A stretch of DNA of 64,000 nt, from NCBI GenBank assembly GCA_965221205.1, contig OZ244870.1, positions 2,356,001-2,420,000 of the forward strand. Direction: 5' to 3'. Every line of letters starts with the position of its first letter. The first letter of the stretch is position 1. Under the pieces are notes generated by a model that did no database searches, had not been told where the DNA came from, and saw nothing but the letters and a program-made list of their open reading frames with translations. This stretch comes from CBDFMG01 sp965221205 [NCBI: bacterium]. GTDB taxonomy: Bacteria; SM23-31. The position numbers were made by a program, and so were the translations under genes. Positions 27,489 to 37,741 of the stretch are shown here, piece by piece.

Positions 27489-28481
27489 ATGCAACAGAAA
27501 CCGCGTTACCCGGGGGGTGAAATTAATATTCCCCAATTTGATTTTAAAAGTATTAATCCGAAGATAATTTACGGCGCCGTCGCAGCCATTGTAGTCATAT
27601 GGATCCTGTCAGGCATTTATTTTGTCGGGCAGCAGGAAGAAGGCGTTGTCCGGCGATTTGGAAAATTTATTGAAAAGGTTGGTCCCGGTCCCCACTATAA
27701 ACTGCCATGGCCGATTGATAAAGTTGATAAACCGAAAGTTGAAGAAATAAGAGGTATTGAGATCGGTTTTCGGACGCTTTCCCCGGGAACAGCAACATCT
27801 CCAGCACGGTATCAGCAGGTTGGTGAAGAGTCTCTCATGCTGACCGGTGATGAAAACATTGTCGATCTCGATGTGATTGTGCAATACCGGATCAGGGATG
27901 CAGTAAATTATCTCTTTAAGGTAAGAAACCCTGACCAGACAGTCAGAAATGCGGCCGAAGCTGCTATCCGGTCGGTTATAGGCAAAAACACAATCGATGA
28001 TGCGCTGACGGAAAATAAAACAGCAATACAGAACAACGCGCTACTGGAACTACAGGCAACTCTCGATGAGTATGAAGCAGGAATCTATATAGTCGCGGTA
28101 AACCTGCAGGATGTGCAACCGCCCGAAGAGGTTGCCGATTCATTCAGAGATGTTGCGAGAGCGATCCAAGACAAAAACAGGCTTATAAATGAAGCCCAGG
28201 GGTATAGAAATGATTTAATTCCGCGTACACGAGGAGAAGCTGAACAGCAGATTCGTCAAGCTGAGGCTTACAGCGAGGAGCGGGTTCGAAGATCTCAGGG
28301 TGATATCGACAGATTTCTTTCCATTCTTCTGCAATATAATAAGTCTAAAGATGTGACAAAGAAACGGCTTTACATAGAAACGATGGAAAAGATTCTTCCC
28401 GGTATGGAAAAATATATCATACAATCGGATAATGGTGGCGGTATTTTAAATCTGATCCAACTCAACAAAGGAGGACAGTAA
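27489..28481 (+). CDS. hflK: HflK, FtsH-modulating SPFH membrane protein
   Basis: A 330-residue SPFH/band-7 protein: short N-terminal cytosolic segment, one membrane helix (about residues 30-52), then a band-7 domain with EEGVVRRFGKFIEKVGPGPHYKLPWP, and a long coiled coil rich in Gln, Glu and Arg. HflK and HflC form a large cage around FtsH in the inner membrane and modulate its proteolysis. The ATG at 27489 is chosen because GGAGGGA lies just upstream; a GTG 60 bases earlier would add residues with no support. The stop overlaps the hflC start as TAATG. Confidence 0.93.
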   Translation: MQQKPRYPGGEINIPQFDFKSINPKIIYGAVAAIVVIWILSGIYFVGQQEEGVVRRFGKFIEKVGPGPHYKLPWPIDKVDKPKVEEIRGIEIGFRTLSPGTATSPARYQQVGEESLMLTGDENIVDLDVIVQYRIRDAVNYLFKVRNPDQTVRNAAEAAIRSVIGKNTIDDALTENKTAIQNNALLELQATLDEYEAGIYIVAVNLQDVQPPEEVADSFRDVARAIQDKNRLINEAQGYRNDLIPRTRGEAEQQIRQAEAYSEERVRRSQGDIDRFLSILLQYNKSKDVTKKRLYIETMEKILPGMEKYIIQSDNGGGILNLIQLNKGGQ

Positions 28482-29341
28482 TGGAACGGAAAATGAGTAT
28501 AGTTGCAATTGCCGTTTTAGCTGCACTTATATTGCTGAATTCGTTAATATTCTCTGTTGATGAAACTGAACAGGCTGTTGTTCTGCGATTTCAGGAAATT
28601 GTTGAAACGGTGACCGAGGCAGGTCTCCATTTTAAATTGCCGTTTATTGAGACGGTTGAAGTATTTGAAAAACGTCTTTTGGAATACGATGCGGCACCAA
28701 AAGAAATTATCACCAACGATAAGAAGACGCTGGTTGTCGATAATTTTGCACGCTGGAAAATTTCCAATTTGACGACATTCTTTGAGCGTGTCAGAACTGA
28801 AAACGCAGCACAAAATCGGCTTGATGAGATCATATACTCAGATCTGAGAAATGAATTAGGAAAGTACACGTTTAGCGAAATAATATCTGAAAATCGCCAG
28901 GATATAATGAATTTAGTCAGGGAACTTTCAAATGTTAAATGTGCCGATCTCGGAATTGAAATTATTGATGTAAGAATTAAACGTGCCGACCTACCGCCTG
29001 AAAATGAATCTGCGGTATATGAGCGGATGCGCGCAGAACGGAGACGGCAGGCAAATCTATCTCGCTCAGAGGGTGAAGAAGAGTCGCTCAAGATTCGTGC
29101 GGAAACTGACAAGCAGGCCACCATTATTCAGGCCGAAGCGTATCAAAAATCTCAACAGGCACGGGGTGACGGTGACGCAGCAGCACTAACAATTTTTGCG
29201 GATGGCTATAACCGTGATCCCGATTTTTTTCAGTTTATGCGTACGCTTGAAGCATATGAAGTAACGCTGAAGGACAAAACCACGCTGGTTCTGCCGCCCG
29301 AATCGGATTTTCTGAAATTCCTGACACAGATAGAAAATTAA
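28481..29341 (+). CDS. hflC: HflC, FtsH-modulating SPFH membrane protein
   Basis: A 286-residue partner of HflK. The single N-terminal membrane helix (about 6-24) is followed by the band-7 core (ETEQAVVLRFQEIVETVTEAGLHFKLPF) and a coiled coil containing the family pattern MRAERRRQANLSRSEGEEES and AYQKSQQARGDGDAAALTIF, with a conserved YNRDPDFFQFMRTLEAY segment. The start ATG overlaps the hflK stop, so the two subunits should be made in near-equal amounts. hslV follows within 35 bases, placing two proteolysis systems side by side. Confidence 0.95.
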   Translation: MERKMSIVAIAVLAALILLNSLIFSVDETEQAVVLRFQEIVETVTEAGLHFKLPFIETVEVFEKRLLEYDAAPKEIITNDKKTLVVDNFARWKISNLTTFFERVRTENAAQNRLDEIIYSDLRNELGKYTFSEIISENRQDIMNLVRELSNVKCADLGIEIIDVRIKRADLPPENESAVYERMRAERRRQANLSRSEGEEESLKIRAETDKQATIIQAEAYQKSQQARGDGDAAALTIFADGYNRDPDFFQFMRTLEAYEVTLKDKTTLVLPPESDFLKFLTQIEN

Positions 29342-29374
29342 GGTATTATCAACCATTAAATGTGTGAGGATGTT

Positions 29375-29947
29375 ATGAATGCGGAAATGCGCATTCGCGC
29401 GACTACGATAATTGGAATAATTCGAAATGGTGAAGTTGCTCTTGGCGGAGACGGTCAAGTGACTTTAGGGGATACTATTGTCAAGCAAAACACCCGAAAA
29501 GTCAGAAAAATGGGCAATGACACCATAGTGGCCGGTTTTGCCGGCACTGCCGCTGATGCATTTACGCTTTTTGACAAATTTGAGCAGAAACTCGATCAGT
29601 ATAGTGGAAATCTGGAACGGGCAGCGGTCGAGCTTGCAAAAGATTGGAGAACAGACAAATATCTCAGACGTCTTGAAGCACTACTTGGTGTAATGAGTAT
29701 AGATCGTTCGTTTATTTTATCAGGATCAGGCGATGTAATTGAACCGGAAGACGGTATTGTTGCAATCGGCTCCGGCGGGACGTATGCACTTGCTGCAGCA
29801 CGCGCGCTCTTGAAAAATACAGGCAAAAGTGCTCGGGAGATAGTTGAAGAGTCGTTAGAAATCGCTGCAGATATCTGCATATATACGAACAAAGAGATCG
29901 TTGTCGAAGAAATAGTCAAAAAACAAAAGAAGTCCGGAAAGAAGTAA
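29375..29947 (+). CDS. hslV: HslV (ClpQ) proteasome-like peptidase subunit
   Basis: A 190-residue Ntn-hydrolase that forms the double-hexamer core of the HslUV protease. The catalytic Thr is the first T of [19 protein letters not shown], which here is preceded by about nine residues (MNAEMRIRA), so a short propeptide must be removed. Conserved [14 protein letters not shown] is present. The ATG at 29375 is preferred because GAGGAT lies 7 bases upstream; an ATG at 29360 is also in frame. The stop overlaps the hslU ATG (TAATG), consistent with coupled synthesis. Confidence 0.95.
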   Translation: MNAEMRIRATTIIGIIRNGEVALGGDGQVTLGDTIVKQNTRKVRKMGNDTIVAGFAGTAADAFTLFDKFEQKLDQYSGNLERAAVELAKDWRTDKYLRRLEALLGVMSIDRSFILSGSGDVIEPEDGIVAIGSGGTYALAAARALLKNTGKSAREIVEESLEIAADICIYTNKEIVVEEIVKKQKKSGKK

Positions 29948-31302
29948 TGAAAGTCAAAGAGTTTACCCCTAAAGAGATTGTCAAAGAACTTGACAAATAT
30001 ATAATCGGACAGAAAAATGCCAAAAAATCTGTGGCGATTGCATTACGCAACAGATGGAGACGGCAACAGGTCAATGAAGAATTGCGCGAAGAGATAATGC
30101 CGAACAATATCATTCTTATTGGCTCAACCGGTGTTGGAAAAACCGAAATTGCCCGGCGGCTTGCAAAATTATCAAACGCTCCGTTTATTAAAGTTGAAGC
30201 TTCAAAGTTTACCGAAGTCGGGTATGTTGGACGTGATGTCGAATCTATCATTCGTGATCTTACCGATATTTCGGTAGCAATGATAAAGTCGGACAAAACC
30301 AAAATTGTTCAAGAAGAAGCAGAATTTTTAGCGGAAGAGCGGATACTCGAGATGCTACTGCCCGTCATGCAAAAGCGCAAAGAGCTCAAAGATGATGAAG
30401 ATGCCGACATTGCCGATAAATTTGAACGGACACGCAAAAAACTTCGTTTGCAATTAAGGGAAGGCAAACTTGAAGATAGAATGATTGAACTTGACCTTCC
30501 GCAGGATTCGTTTCCGATGATGCAGATTTTTTCTCCTGTGGGAATAGAGGAAATGGGACTCAACATTCAGGACCTTTTCGGCGGTTTGATGCCGAAAAAG
30601 ATGAAGAAAAGGAAAATGTCGATATCAGAAGCACGAACGTTTTTCATTCAGGAAGAAGCGCAAAAGCTGATCGACATGGAAAAGGTCATCAAGGAATCAG
30701 TTACCTGGGTTGAGCAGTCAGGCATTGTATTTCTTGATGAAATCGATAAAATAGCCGGTGAAGATCACGGCAATGGACCGGATGTATCACGCGAAGGAGT
30801 TCAGCGCGATCTACTGCCAATTGTGGAAGGTTCGAGTGTTGTGACAAAGTACGGAATGATCAAGACCGACCATATTCTCTTTATTGCATCGGGAGCGTTT
30901 CACTCTGCAAAACCTTCCGATCTAATTCCAGAGTTACAAGGGCGTTTCCCTATCCGTGTCGAACTCGACAACCTTACAACGAATGATTTTGTACAAATAT
31001 TAAAAGAACCACAAAATGCTCTGACGATTCAGTATGCAGAACTTTTGAAAACTGAAAATATTGAGCTTGATTTTACCGAAGAAGGTATTTATGAAATTGC
31101 CCGTACAGCCCATGAAGTAAACGAACGCACAGAAAACATTGGCGCACGCCGTCTCCATACGGTTATGACTATCCTGCTTGATGAAATTTTGTTCATGTCT
31201 CCGCAGAAGAGGGTTAAAGTGATTAATATTACCAGAGACTATGTCAATAATGTATTAAGTGAAATCGTAGAAGATGAAGATTTGACACGGTATATATTGT
31301 AA
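29947..31302 (+). CDS. hslU: HslU (ClpY) unfoldase ATPase
   Basis: A 451-residue AAA+ unfoldase. Near the N-terminus [17 protein letters not shown] leads to Walker [10 protein letters not shown] (about residue 60), then the pore motif [10 protein letters not shown]. An intermediate domain of about 120 residues follows, then Walker [15 protein letters not shown], the sensor-1 region [10 protein letters not shown], sensor-2 [12 protein letters not shown] and the terminal EDLTRYIL that docks into HslV. Length is typical. It is the last gene of the dense 18.5-31.3 kb run; about 190 bases without a gene follow. Confidence 0.97.
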   Translation: MKVKEFTPKEIVKELDKYIIGQKNAKKSVAIALRNRWRRQQVNEELREEIMPNNIILIGSTGVGKTEIARRLAKLSNAPFIKVEASKFTEVGYVGRDVESIIRDLTDISVAMIKSDKTKIVQEEAEFLAEERILEMLLPVMQKRKELKDDEDADIADKFERTRKKLRLQLREGKLEDRMIELDLPQDSFPMMQIFSPVGIEEMGLNIQDLFGGLMPKKMKKRKMSISEARTFFIQEEAQKLIDMEKVIKESVTWVEQSGIVFLDEIDKIAGEDHGNGPDVSREGVQRDLLPIVEGSSVVTKYGMIKTDHILFIASGAFHSAKPSDLIPELQGRFPIRVELDNLTTNDFVQILKEPQNALTIQYAELLKTENIELDFTEEGIYEIARTAHEVNERTENIGARRLHTVMTILLDEILFMSPQKRVKVINITRDYVNNVLSEIVEDEDLTRYIL

Positions 31303-31494
31303 AAGATCGAATTTAACACATTAAATGCTCATCACATGAAACTGCCGTATTGCAACTCTGTTGAACATATAATTGTAATACAGTTGCTCCATTTTTGCTT
31401 GCCTTTTAAGTATGATATTCCGACATTGCTCTCGCCTCAGTAAGTAAGTGTTGTACAAATTCATCTATCAACCATCGCACTACAGTAGAAATCA

Positions 31495-33705
31495 ATGACC
31501 CCGATTAAAAGCATTTCGGTTATTTCACAGGGTAGTTTTTTACTCTTTGCGTTTTTGTTATTCTTAAGTGTTGCCGCAATTATTTTTATGTATAAATCGA
31601 CGATCCCTCCTGTTGCGTCATGGAGAAAATTTCTGCTTGCTGCCGTCCGCTTTTGTGCTTTGCTGGCTATAATCGGGATTATATTTTCTCCGGTGTTAAA
31701 AGTGTCATACGAAGATCAGCAAAAACCGAATCTTGCAATTGTAATCGATACATCATCTAGTATGAATAATTCCCTTCTTTCGGATAGAGAGCAATCTCAA
31801 GATGATAATCTGCAGCCTCATAGTATCATAAATGCTCTTCAATCAGCAGATATTCAGGCATTAACTCAGAGTATTGATCTTAATTATTACCAGTTTGACC
31901 GCGTAATTCAGTCAATTACTGAAAATGATTTACCTGCTCTTGTATTCGAAGGAGAGGGCACAGATATATCATCTGTACTCCGCACTGTGATAGATCGTCC
32001 TGAAGAAAATACTCTCGGAATAGTGCTCATTACAGACGGAATGTATAATATTGGTGAAAATCCGGCATATATGGCAAGTTTGAGTAACACGCCGGTATTT
32101 CCTGTCCTGATTGGAGACCCCACACCAAAAAAAGATGTGTTGATTACTGATATACAAATGAACGAAATTACTTATACGGATGAAGAAATACCCATTACTG
32201 TCACCGTTCAAAGCAGCGGATATGAAGGGCGATCAGCTGCGGTACAACTTTTCTCTGCCGATAACGAATTATTAGATTCCGAGACCATCTTCCTCGGAAG
32301 TGATTTTCAGGAGCAGACTATAGTGTTTCATTACACTCCTAAATTAGCCGGAGTTCAAACACTACATGTTTCGGTTCCCTCATTTGAGAATGAAGTATCG
32401 GTAGAAAACAATAATCAAGATATACACTCGAAAGTGTTAGAGTCAAAATTGAAAATACTTATTACTGCCGGACGTCCCAGCCTCGATTTTTCTTTTATGA
32501 AAAGGAGCCTTGAATCAGTTGATGATTTTACGGTAACATCACTTGTTCTGAAACCTGAAGGATCCTATCTGGAGAATACTGCGGCAATTCTGGACAGTAT
32601 ACATATATTTCATTTATTTATATTTATCGATTTCCCTGCTGAGCAGAGTTCGGATGCACTGGTACAAGCGTTACGGTCCGAAATTGCCGAAAAAAATAAA
32701 CCGGTATTGTACATGAGCGGCCCGTCATTGTCTCCGGTTCAGCTTCAAAACATTGCGGACATGATAGCTGTGAGAAATCTTGCTCAACAGGGTAACGAGA
32801 TCGAAACATTTTTGAAATTGTCCGAAGACGCCTTCAATCACCCGGTATTTCAAATATCAGATGATCTTAATACAAATAGGATCATCTGGTCAACTCTGCC
32901 TCCGATTTATACACCCGGAATGATTCCGATTCCATTCAATGATGCAGAAATAATGGCAAATGTTGATATTGTTCGTGCTCCGGCTTCATCCTCCGCAAGT
33001 ACCACACCGCTCATGTTTCTGAGAAAAGTCGAAGAAAGAAAATCTCTGTTCCTTAATATCTATACTATGTGGCGCTGGAAACTCATGCTACTCCGTGATT
33101 CTGAGAAGAGAGATTTTTATGATATATTTTTAATGAACTGTGTTCAATGGCTTATAAATTCCGATGATAATAAGCAAGTATCAGTTGCGACTAATAAAGA
33201 ATTTTACCGTAACGGTGAATCCATTACTGTTAGTGCGCAGGTTTATACACCTAATTACGAGCCGGTCGACAATGCGGAAGTGCAAATATCCGTAAAAAAA
33301 GCCGAATCCGAGTTTTCACGCATTCTGCTATCGACAGGGAATGGTCACTATTCATCATCACTAACAATATTAGAGCCGGGGAATTACACACTCTCTGCCA
33401 GCGCACTACTAAACGACCGAATAATCGGATCCGATGCAACTGATTTTTTTATAGACAACTTTAATATTGAGCAGCTTAAAACAACCTCTGACAGCTTGCT
33501 ACTGGCTCAGGTCGCTGCGCAATCAGGCGGGGCACTTCTTAAAACAGATAAATTGTCCAAACTTACAGAGTATCTTGATACCAGCCCAATTGTTATGCTG
33601 AAAACTATTACTCTTCAGATTTGGAACACGGCTTGGTTATTGGTTGTTATCGTTTTCCTATTATGCTTAGAGTGGTTTTTAAGGAAAAGGATGGGGATGC
33701 TGTAA
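31495..33705 (+). CDS. VWA-domain inner-membrane protein
   Basis: A 736-residue protein with two N-terminal membrane helices (about 14-33 and 46-66), a von Willebrand A domain, a long periplasmic Ig/CARDB-like and glutamine-amidotransferase-like middle, and a C-terminal membrane helix (about 713-730) with a basic tail. The MIDAS motif is visible as IDTSSSMNN near residue 84, with IVLITDGMYN further on. The plan matches uncharacterised VWA membrane proteins widespread in FCB-type bacteria, often near BatA/BatB or MoxR genes, but here it stands alone. Function unknown; metal-dependent ligand or partner binding is the family inference. Confidence 0.75.
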   Translation: MTPIKSISVISQGSFLLFAFLLFLSVAAIIFMYKSTIPPVASWRKFLLAAVRFCALLAIIGIIFSPVLKVSYEDQQKPNLAIVIDTSSSMNNSLLSDREQSQDDNLQPHSIINALQSADIQALTQSIDLNYYQFDRVIQSITENDLPALVFEGEGTDISSVLRTVIDRPEENTLGIVLITDGMYNIGENPAYMASLSNTPVFPVLIGDPTPKKDVLITDIQMNEITYTDEEIPITVTVQSSGYEGRSAAVQLFSADNELLDSETIFLGSDFQEQTIVFHYTPKLAGVQTLHVSVPSFENEVSVENNNQDIHSKVLESKLKILITAGRPSLDFSFMKRSLESVDDFTVTSLVLKPEGSYLENTAAILDSIHIFHLFIFIDFPAEQSSDALVQALRSEIAEKNKPVLYMSGPSLSPVQLQNIADMIAVRNLAQQGNEIETFLKLSEDAFNHPVFQISDDLNTNRIIWSTLPPIYTPGMIPIPFNDAEIMANVDIVRAPASSSASTTPLMFLRKVEERKSLFLNIYTMWRWKLMLLRDSEKRDFYDIFLMNCVQWLINSDDNKQVSVATNKEFYRNGESITVSAQVYTPNYEPVDNAEVQISVKKAESEFSRILLSTGNGHYSSSLTILEPGNYTLSASALLNDRIIGSDATDFFIDNFNIEQLKTTSDSLLLAQVAAQSGGALLKTDKLSKLTEYLDTSPIVMLKTITLQIWNTAWLLVVIVFLLCLEWFLRKRMGML

Positions 33706-33854
33706 AAATGAAATTTTCAATTCTACAGCGGAAAAAATTATATTTTTTATTGCATTCTATAAATTAATTTAGGTACTTAGGCTATTTTCGGATCAAGTGT
33801 TACGGTATACTTGAAATGAAAGAAAAAGTCACTAGATTGATTGTTGGTACATCA

Positions 33855-34511
33855 TGTCCCTTTTGCGTGATAATCGTTTTACAGGTACTCGACGTTCTTG
33901 TAACTACAGCCCGAAGCGGTTCAAGGACGATTTTGCTCTACTGCATTATGTTTCTTTGGAGATACCTGCCAATAAAGCTGCCAGGGGTCTTGGTTTTGGC
34001 TCCACGACGGTGCGAGGCACATAGATGCTTTATCGACAGGAGATTTATAATTTTTTGTGTCAGGAAGTGAGAAGACTTTCCGGCGAGATAGAATGTGATG
34101 CACGCTGCTTTGATGGGAAACGTACAGGAACCAGCGGTCGCGGGAGTGCCGGTACAATATAGGTTCTTGGCATGGTGGAACGTCACGGAAAGCTATTTAC
34201 TACGATATGACTTGCCGCTTGATGAACGAGATCAGGAACACCGCTGAGCAAGGGAGCGTCTTCTACACTGCTCCGTTCAGTTCGTATACATCGCTGCAGT
34301 TTTTTGGTAAACAGCGTACGGTCGGTCGATCATAACACATAGTGTATCACGGGACGTCGTCATAGTAACGGCCTTGAGGGGTTCTGGTCATGTGCACAAG
34401 AAAGACGCTTACAGTACCATGGTGTTAGCAAAAGTCATTGCCTGGTATACCGGGGGCAAGGAAATGGAATGGAGATACAACTACAGAAACCAAAATCTAT
34501 ACCATCTTTAA
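33855..34511 (+). pseudogene. degraded IS1595-family (ISXO2-like) transposase
   Basis: Several frames together spell a recognisable ISXO2-like transposase: a CPFC zinc-ribbon scrap, RFTGTRRSCNYSPKRFKDDF, ALLHYVSLEIPANKAARGLG, then LCQEVRRLSGEIECDARCFD with GTSGRGSAGT, and LGMVERHGKAIYYDM. The tail has NGLEGFWS, HGVSKSH and MEWRYNYRNQNLYHL before a TAA. Frameshifts and stops separate nearly every block, and the second zinc-ribbon half is deleted. The DDE-type active site is disrupted, so the element is dead. I could not identify terminal inverted repeats. It lies between the VWA protein and a cNMP-binding gene. Confidence 0.7.
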
Positions 34512-34707
34512 TCAAAATTCACGTTAGTCCGTTTTTGACGTAATTACCAAATTTTTAATTGCGAAACATTTGAATTATATTAGTAGTGAGTTGTATTCAA
34601 AATTAATTAGTGCGAGATCACGCTATCACGTTTTAAAATCAAATGTTGTAATCTAATTTTTAGTGAGAATTTCCTGCTCAACATTGCTATATATGTGAAG
34701 AAAAATC

Positions 34708-35125
34708 ATGACCATTTTTTCTAGAGGCAAGGCGCAAAAATCAGGAGAATATGAAATTCACGATATGATTGAAAAAACTTTTGATAAGGGAGATATCATT
34801 ATCCGTGAAGGCGAAAACGATACGGGAGCTTATAAAATTATTGAAGATGAAGATGAAGTTGAAGTTTCAATCAGAAGTGAGAGTTCAGATATTAAACTTG
34901 CCGCACTCGGTAAAGGCGCCATTTTTGGTGAAATGAGTCTCATCGATCAAAAACCCCATTCAGCTACAGTTACTGCGCTCACCGAAGTTGAATGCACATT
35001 GGTTGATAAAGATTAGATTTGAAAATGAACTCAAGGAATCGAGCCCTATAATACAGGAAATTCTTCATGCATTCAGTGAGAGATTGCGCGGTGCAGATGA
35101 TAGGGTTTGCTCGCAAGTAAGCTGA
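34708..35125 (+). pseudogene. small cyclic-nucleotide-binding-domain protein, frameshifted near its C-terminus
   Basis: The first 102 codons encode a cNMP-binding (CAP_ED) domain: FDKGDIIIREGENDTGAYKI, a beta-roll ending in LGKGAIFGEMSLIDQKPHSA (the phosphate-binding cassette lacks the usual Arg-Ala pair, having HSA), then a stop at 35016. Shifting by one base just before the stop continues the family's C-terminal helices (RFENELKESSPIIQEILHAF, SERLRGADD) to a TGA at 35125, giving about 138 residues. There is no DNA-binding domain, so it would be a stand-alone sensor. One of three related proteins in the window; the lesion is a single indel and could be a sequencing artefact. Confidence 0.65.
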
Positions 35126-35415
35126 GCATAGTTAATATTAATATAAGTTTGCAACTGCGTATTCCCTTTTTCACAACAGTACGATTTACATGATTCGTAA
35201 GTATTAAGATTCATATACTTTGTGTTTGTATTTTATTGCTTACCGATATGTATTTGATTCTCAAGAATTGTACAAATGTGAGTTTGCTACTAGATAAGAT
35301 AGCGTTATTATATATCTAGCCGTTTCAGATAAAAGATTTATATAACCATATTGAATTACATCAAACTATTGATTCTTTTGTTTATCAAGCAAAGTTCCAA
35401 AAGTGAGGAGATATC

Positions 35416-36690
35416 ATGAAAAAAAAAGCATTTATGCTGCTTCCGTTATTTTTGTTATATACTCTTTCGTGTACAGAAAAATATGAGGATGTTACTTTGC
35501 AAACGACTCGGATATCCGGTAATATACTGCCCGACATTGATATTTCCGGGTCTCCGAATGGTATTGTTCCTTTTCCGGAAAACACACCATCACTATTTAC
35601 AAATGTATTTTCGAAATATACAAAAATCATTGCACCGAATGGTAAACCGATCCATTTCATTGCTCAAGATACTTGGAGCGAAGATAAGATACTGAAGGCC
35701 CGAAATATTATGGAATTTATTTTAACCGATTTTCCCGGCTCAGAATATGGCAATGATAAATCGATCGTTGCTAACGCTATGTCGGATAACAAAGCAACTA
35801 TGACACTGTTCAATACATCAGGATCTGCGCAAGAAGCGAGAGAAGGTCCAATTGGAGATGGTACAGACCTCTTCATGCAAAGCCTATGGGAAAATGAGAC
35901 AACTGCTGAAGGCAGTGATGATTACATGAATCATATTACCCGTGATGCAGCCTATGAAGAAGTATTGCATTTGGTTCATGGTTCGGGCATCATACCAGCT
36001 CTGCCGCAGTATAATGAAGAAATTATGGAAGCGAAAGATGCGGCGGTAGTGAGAGGATGGGGACCACCAAACGACGATCCACCGGGTTGGCATTTTGAGT
36101 ATATTGCCCAACAATTAGACGTCTACCTTGATTTATGGAATATTCAGCCTAAAGTATGGGAGGGGAGAAAGATTGAGCCGGGACAAATGCCGGAAGGAAC
36201 AGCACACTGGGGACAGAATCCTTCCAATACCCGTGCACGATTACAGGAACTCGATCCGGTCGGATATGAGCTGGTTGAGAAGTTTTTTCACCCGTATATT
36301 ACCTATACACCACTTCTGCCGGTCGATTTTGAAGGAACTTTCTCAATACGATTTGATGAATCGCTTGTCTATACCCATAAATCACAACATCTCAGGAATG
36401 CAACACTTCGCGGCAGCAAGAATGCCAACTTGACAGGAAATGAATACAACAATATTTTAACCGGAAATGACGGGAATAACATACTCAATGGTGGGGGTGG
36501 TGACGATAAGCTTGACGGCCGTAGTGGTGATGACACAGCGGTTTATAGCGGGAGTTTCAGTGAGTATTCAATTGATGACCATAACCAATATGTACGTGTT
36601 ACTGACCATATTCTTAACCGAGATAGAAACGATACCCTGCAAAACATAGAATATCTCCAATTTGCAGACCGTCGGGTTAATATTAATTAG
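35416..36690 (+). CDS. lipoprotein with C-terminal RTX-type calcium-binding repeats
   Basis: A 424-residue putative lipoprotein. The signal peptide ends in a lipobox (LYTLSC, Cys near residue 19) and GAGGAG precedes the ATG. The central domain (about 40-310) is unrecognised; it contains an EEVLHLVHGSG segment that superficially resembles a metal-binding helix, without a proper HExxH. Around residues 335-375 there are hemolysin-type nonapeptides (GNDGNN, GGGGDDKLDGRSGDD) followed by the DTAVYSGSFSEYSI and LQNIEYLQFAD tail usual in RTX proteins. RTX motifs usually accompany type I secretion, so their combination with a lipobox is unusual. Function unknown; cell-surface placement is an inference. 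Confidence 0.65.
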   Translation: MKKKAFMLLPLFLLYTLSCTEKYEDVTLQTTRISGNILPDIDISGSPNGIVPFPENTPSLFTNVFSKYTKIIAPNGKPIHFIAQDTWSEDKILKARNIMEFILTDFPGSEYGNDKSIVANAMSDNKATMTLFNTSGSAQEAREGPIGDGTDLFMQSLWENETTAEGSDDYMNHITRDAAYEEVLHLVHGSGIIPALPQYNEEIMEAKDAAVVRGWGPPNDDPPGWHFEYIAQQLDVYLDLWNIQPKVWEGRKIEPGQMPEGTAHWGQNPSNTRARLQELDPVGYELVEKFFHPYITYTPLLPVDFEGTFSIRFDESLVYTHKSQHLRNATLRGSKNANLTGNEYNNILTGNDGNNILNGGGGDDKLDGRSGDDTAVYSGSFSEYSIDDHNQYVRVTDHILNRDRNDTLQNIEYLQFADRRVNIN

Positions 36691-36939
36691 ATAGACGAAT
36701 AGCATTTGAGTTGGCGAGAGGAACATTATACAAAGTTAAACTCTTAAAATAATAAGATATTCGGTGAAAAACAGTACCAGAATTATTTTTTGAATTTTAT
36801 TGACTTTATCATAATATTTAAGTGATAGACAGACAATAATCGCGAATCCAATTTCGTGCATTCTGAACCAGAAATGTGATCAGTAATTTTCAATAGAGTA
36901 TAAAATAATGGGTAAATAATCTACTTTATCGTACTTTTT

Positions 36940-37611
36940 TTGTACGGTAAACTAAGGGAAAGTAACGCGCAAGAAGCCGAACCATTAACTATAGAGAACT
37001 TAACCGGGCGCCAAAAAGCATCGATTCTGGTTATTGCAATCGGTACAGAAGCAGCATCGCAAATATTTAAACATCTTAAAGACAAAGATGTTGAACGGCC
37101 TGCTGTAGAGATTGCAGACATGAAGGATATTCTTTCGACAATAATGGAAGCAGTCATCGAGGAATTCTGCCAGATGATCATGGATCAGGAGTATATCTCT
37201 CACGGCAACATAGACTATGCAAAAGGTGTCCTCGAAAAAGCCGTTGGTCCGAGAAAAGCACATGAAGTTATCATGAAGTTATATCGAAAGTAGAATCGGC
37301 AATCCACGTTAGTGGTTTTACGCTCCTAAAAGACGTCGATCCGAACCAGTTGCTAAACTTTATTCAGCACGAACATCCCCAGACAATTTCGCTGATATTA
37401 GCGAATGACGAATTAAAGGATTCAATATTCAGGAATATGTCTGAGCGGGCTGCTAATCTTATTCAAAGAAGAACTTGAATTTATGGGTCCGGTCTGTTTG
37501 AAGGATGTTGAAGAAGCACAGATGAAGATAGTTGATATTGTTCGGACACTCGAAAAAGACGGTGAAATCGTCATTTCTGGCCGTGGTGGAGAAGAAGAGA
37601 TTATAGCATAA
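36940..37611 (+). pseudogene. fliG: fliG (flagellar motor switch) relic with internal deletion
   Basis: The N-terminal FliG domain is readable to about 37293 (LTGRQKASILVIAIGTEAAS, VLEKAVGPRKAHEVI). In a second frame the middle starts GFTLLKDVDPNQLLNFIQHE with HPQTISLILAN and then jumps directly to the C-terminal torque region DSIFRNMSERAANLI, so roughly a hundred or more codons are missing. A further frameshift leads to ELEFMGPVCLKDVEEAQMKI and the GRGGEEEIIA tail with a TAA at 37611. FliG couples ion flow to rotor torque; this copy cannot work. The internal deletion excludes simple sequencing error. An intact IS element begins 56 bases downstream. Confidence 0.92.
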
Positions 37612-37741
37612 GCATATTATTTAAATTTTTAATTGAGATCTACAAATTAATCTGCCTTACTAATTCTGACCTTGCCCCCAAAAGTTGATCCAGATAGTAT
37701 ATTAGTACAGGGATTAGATTGAAAAGAAAGGAGCAAGATCA

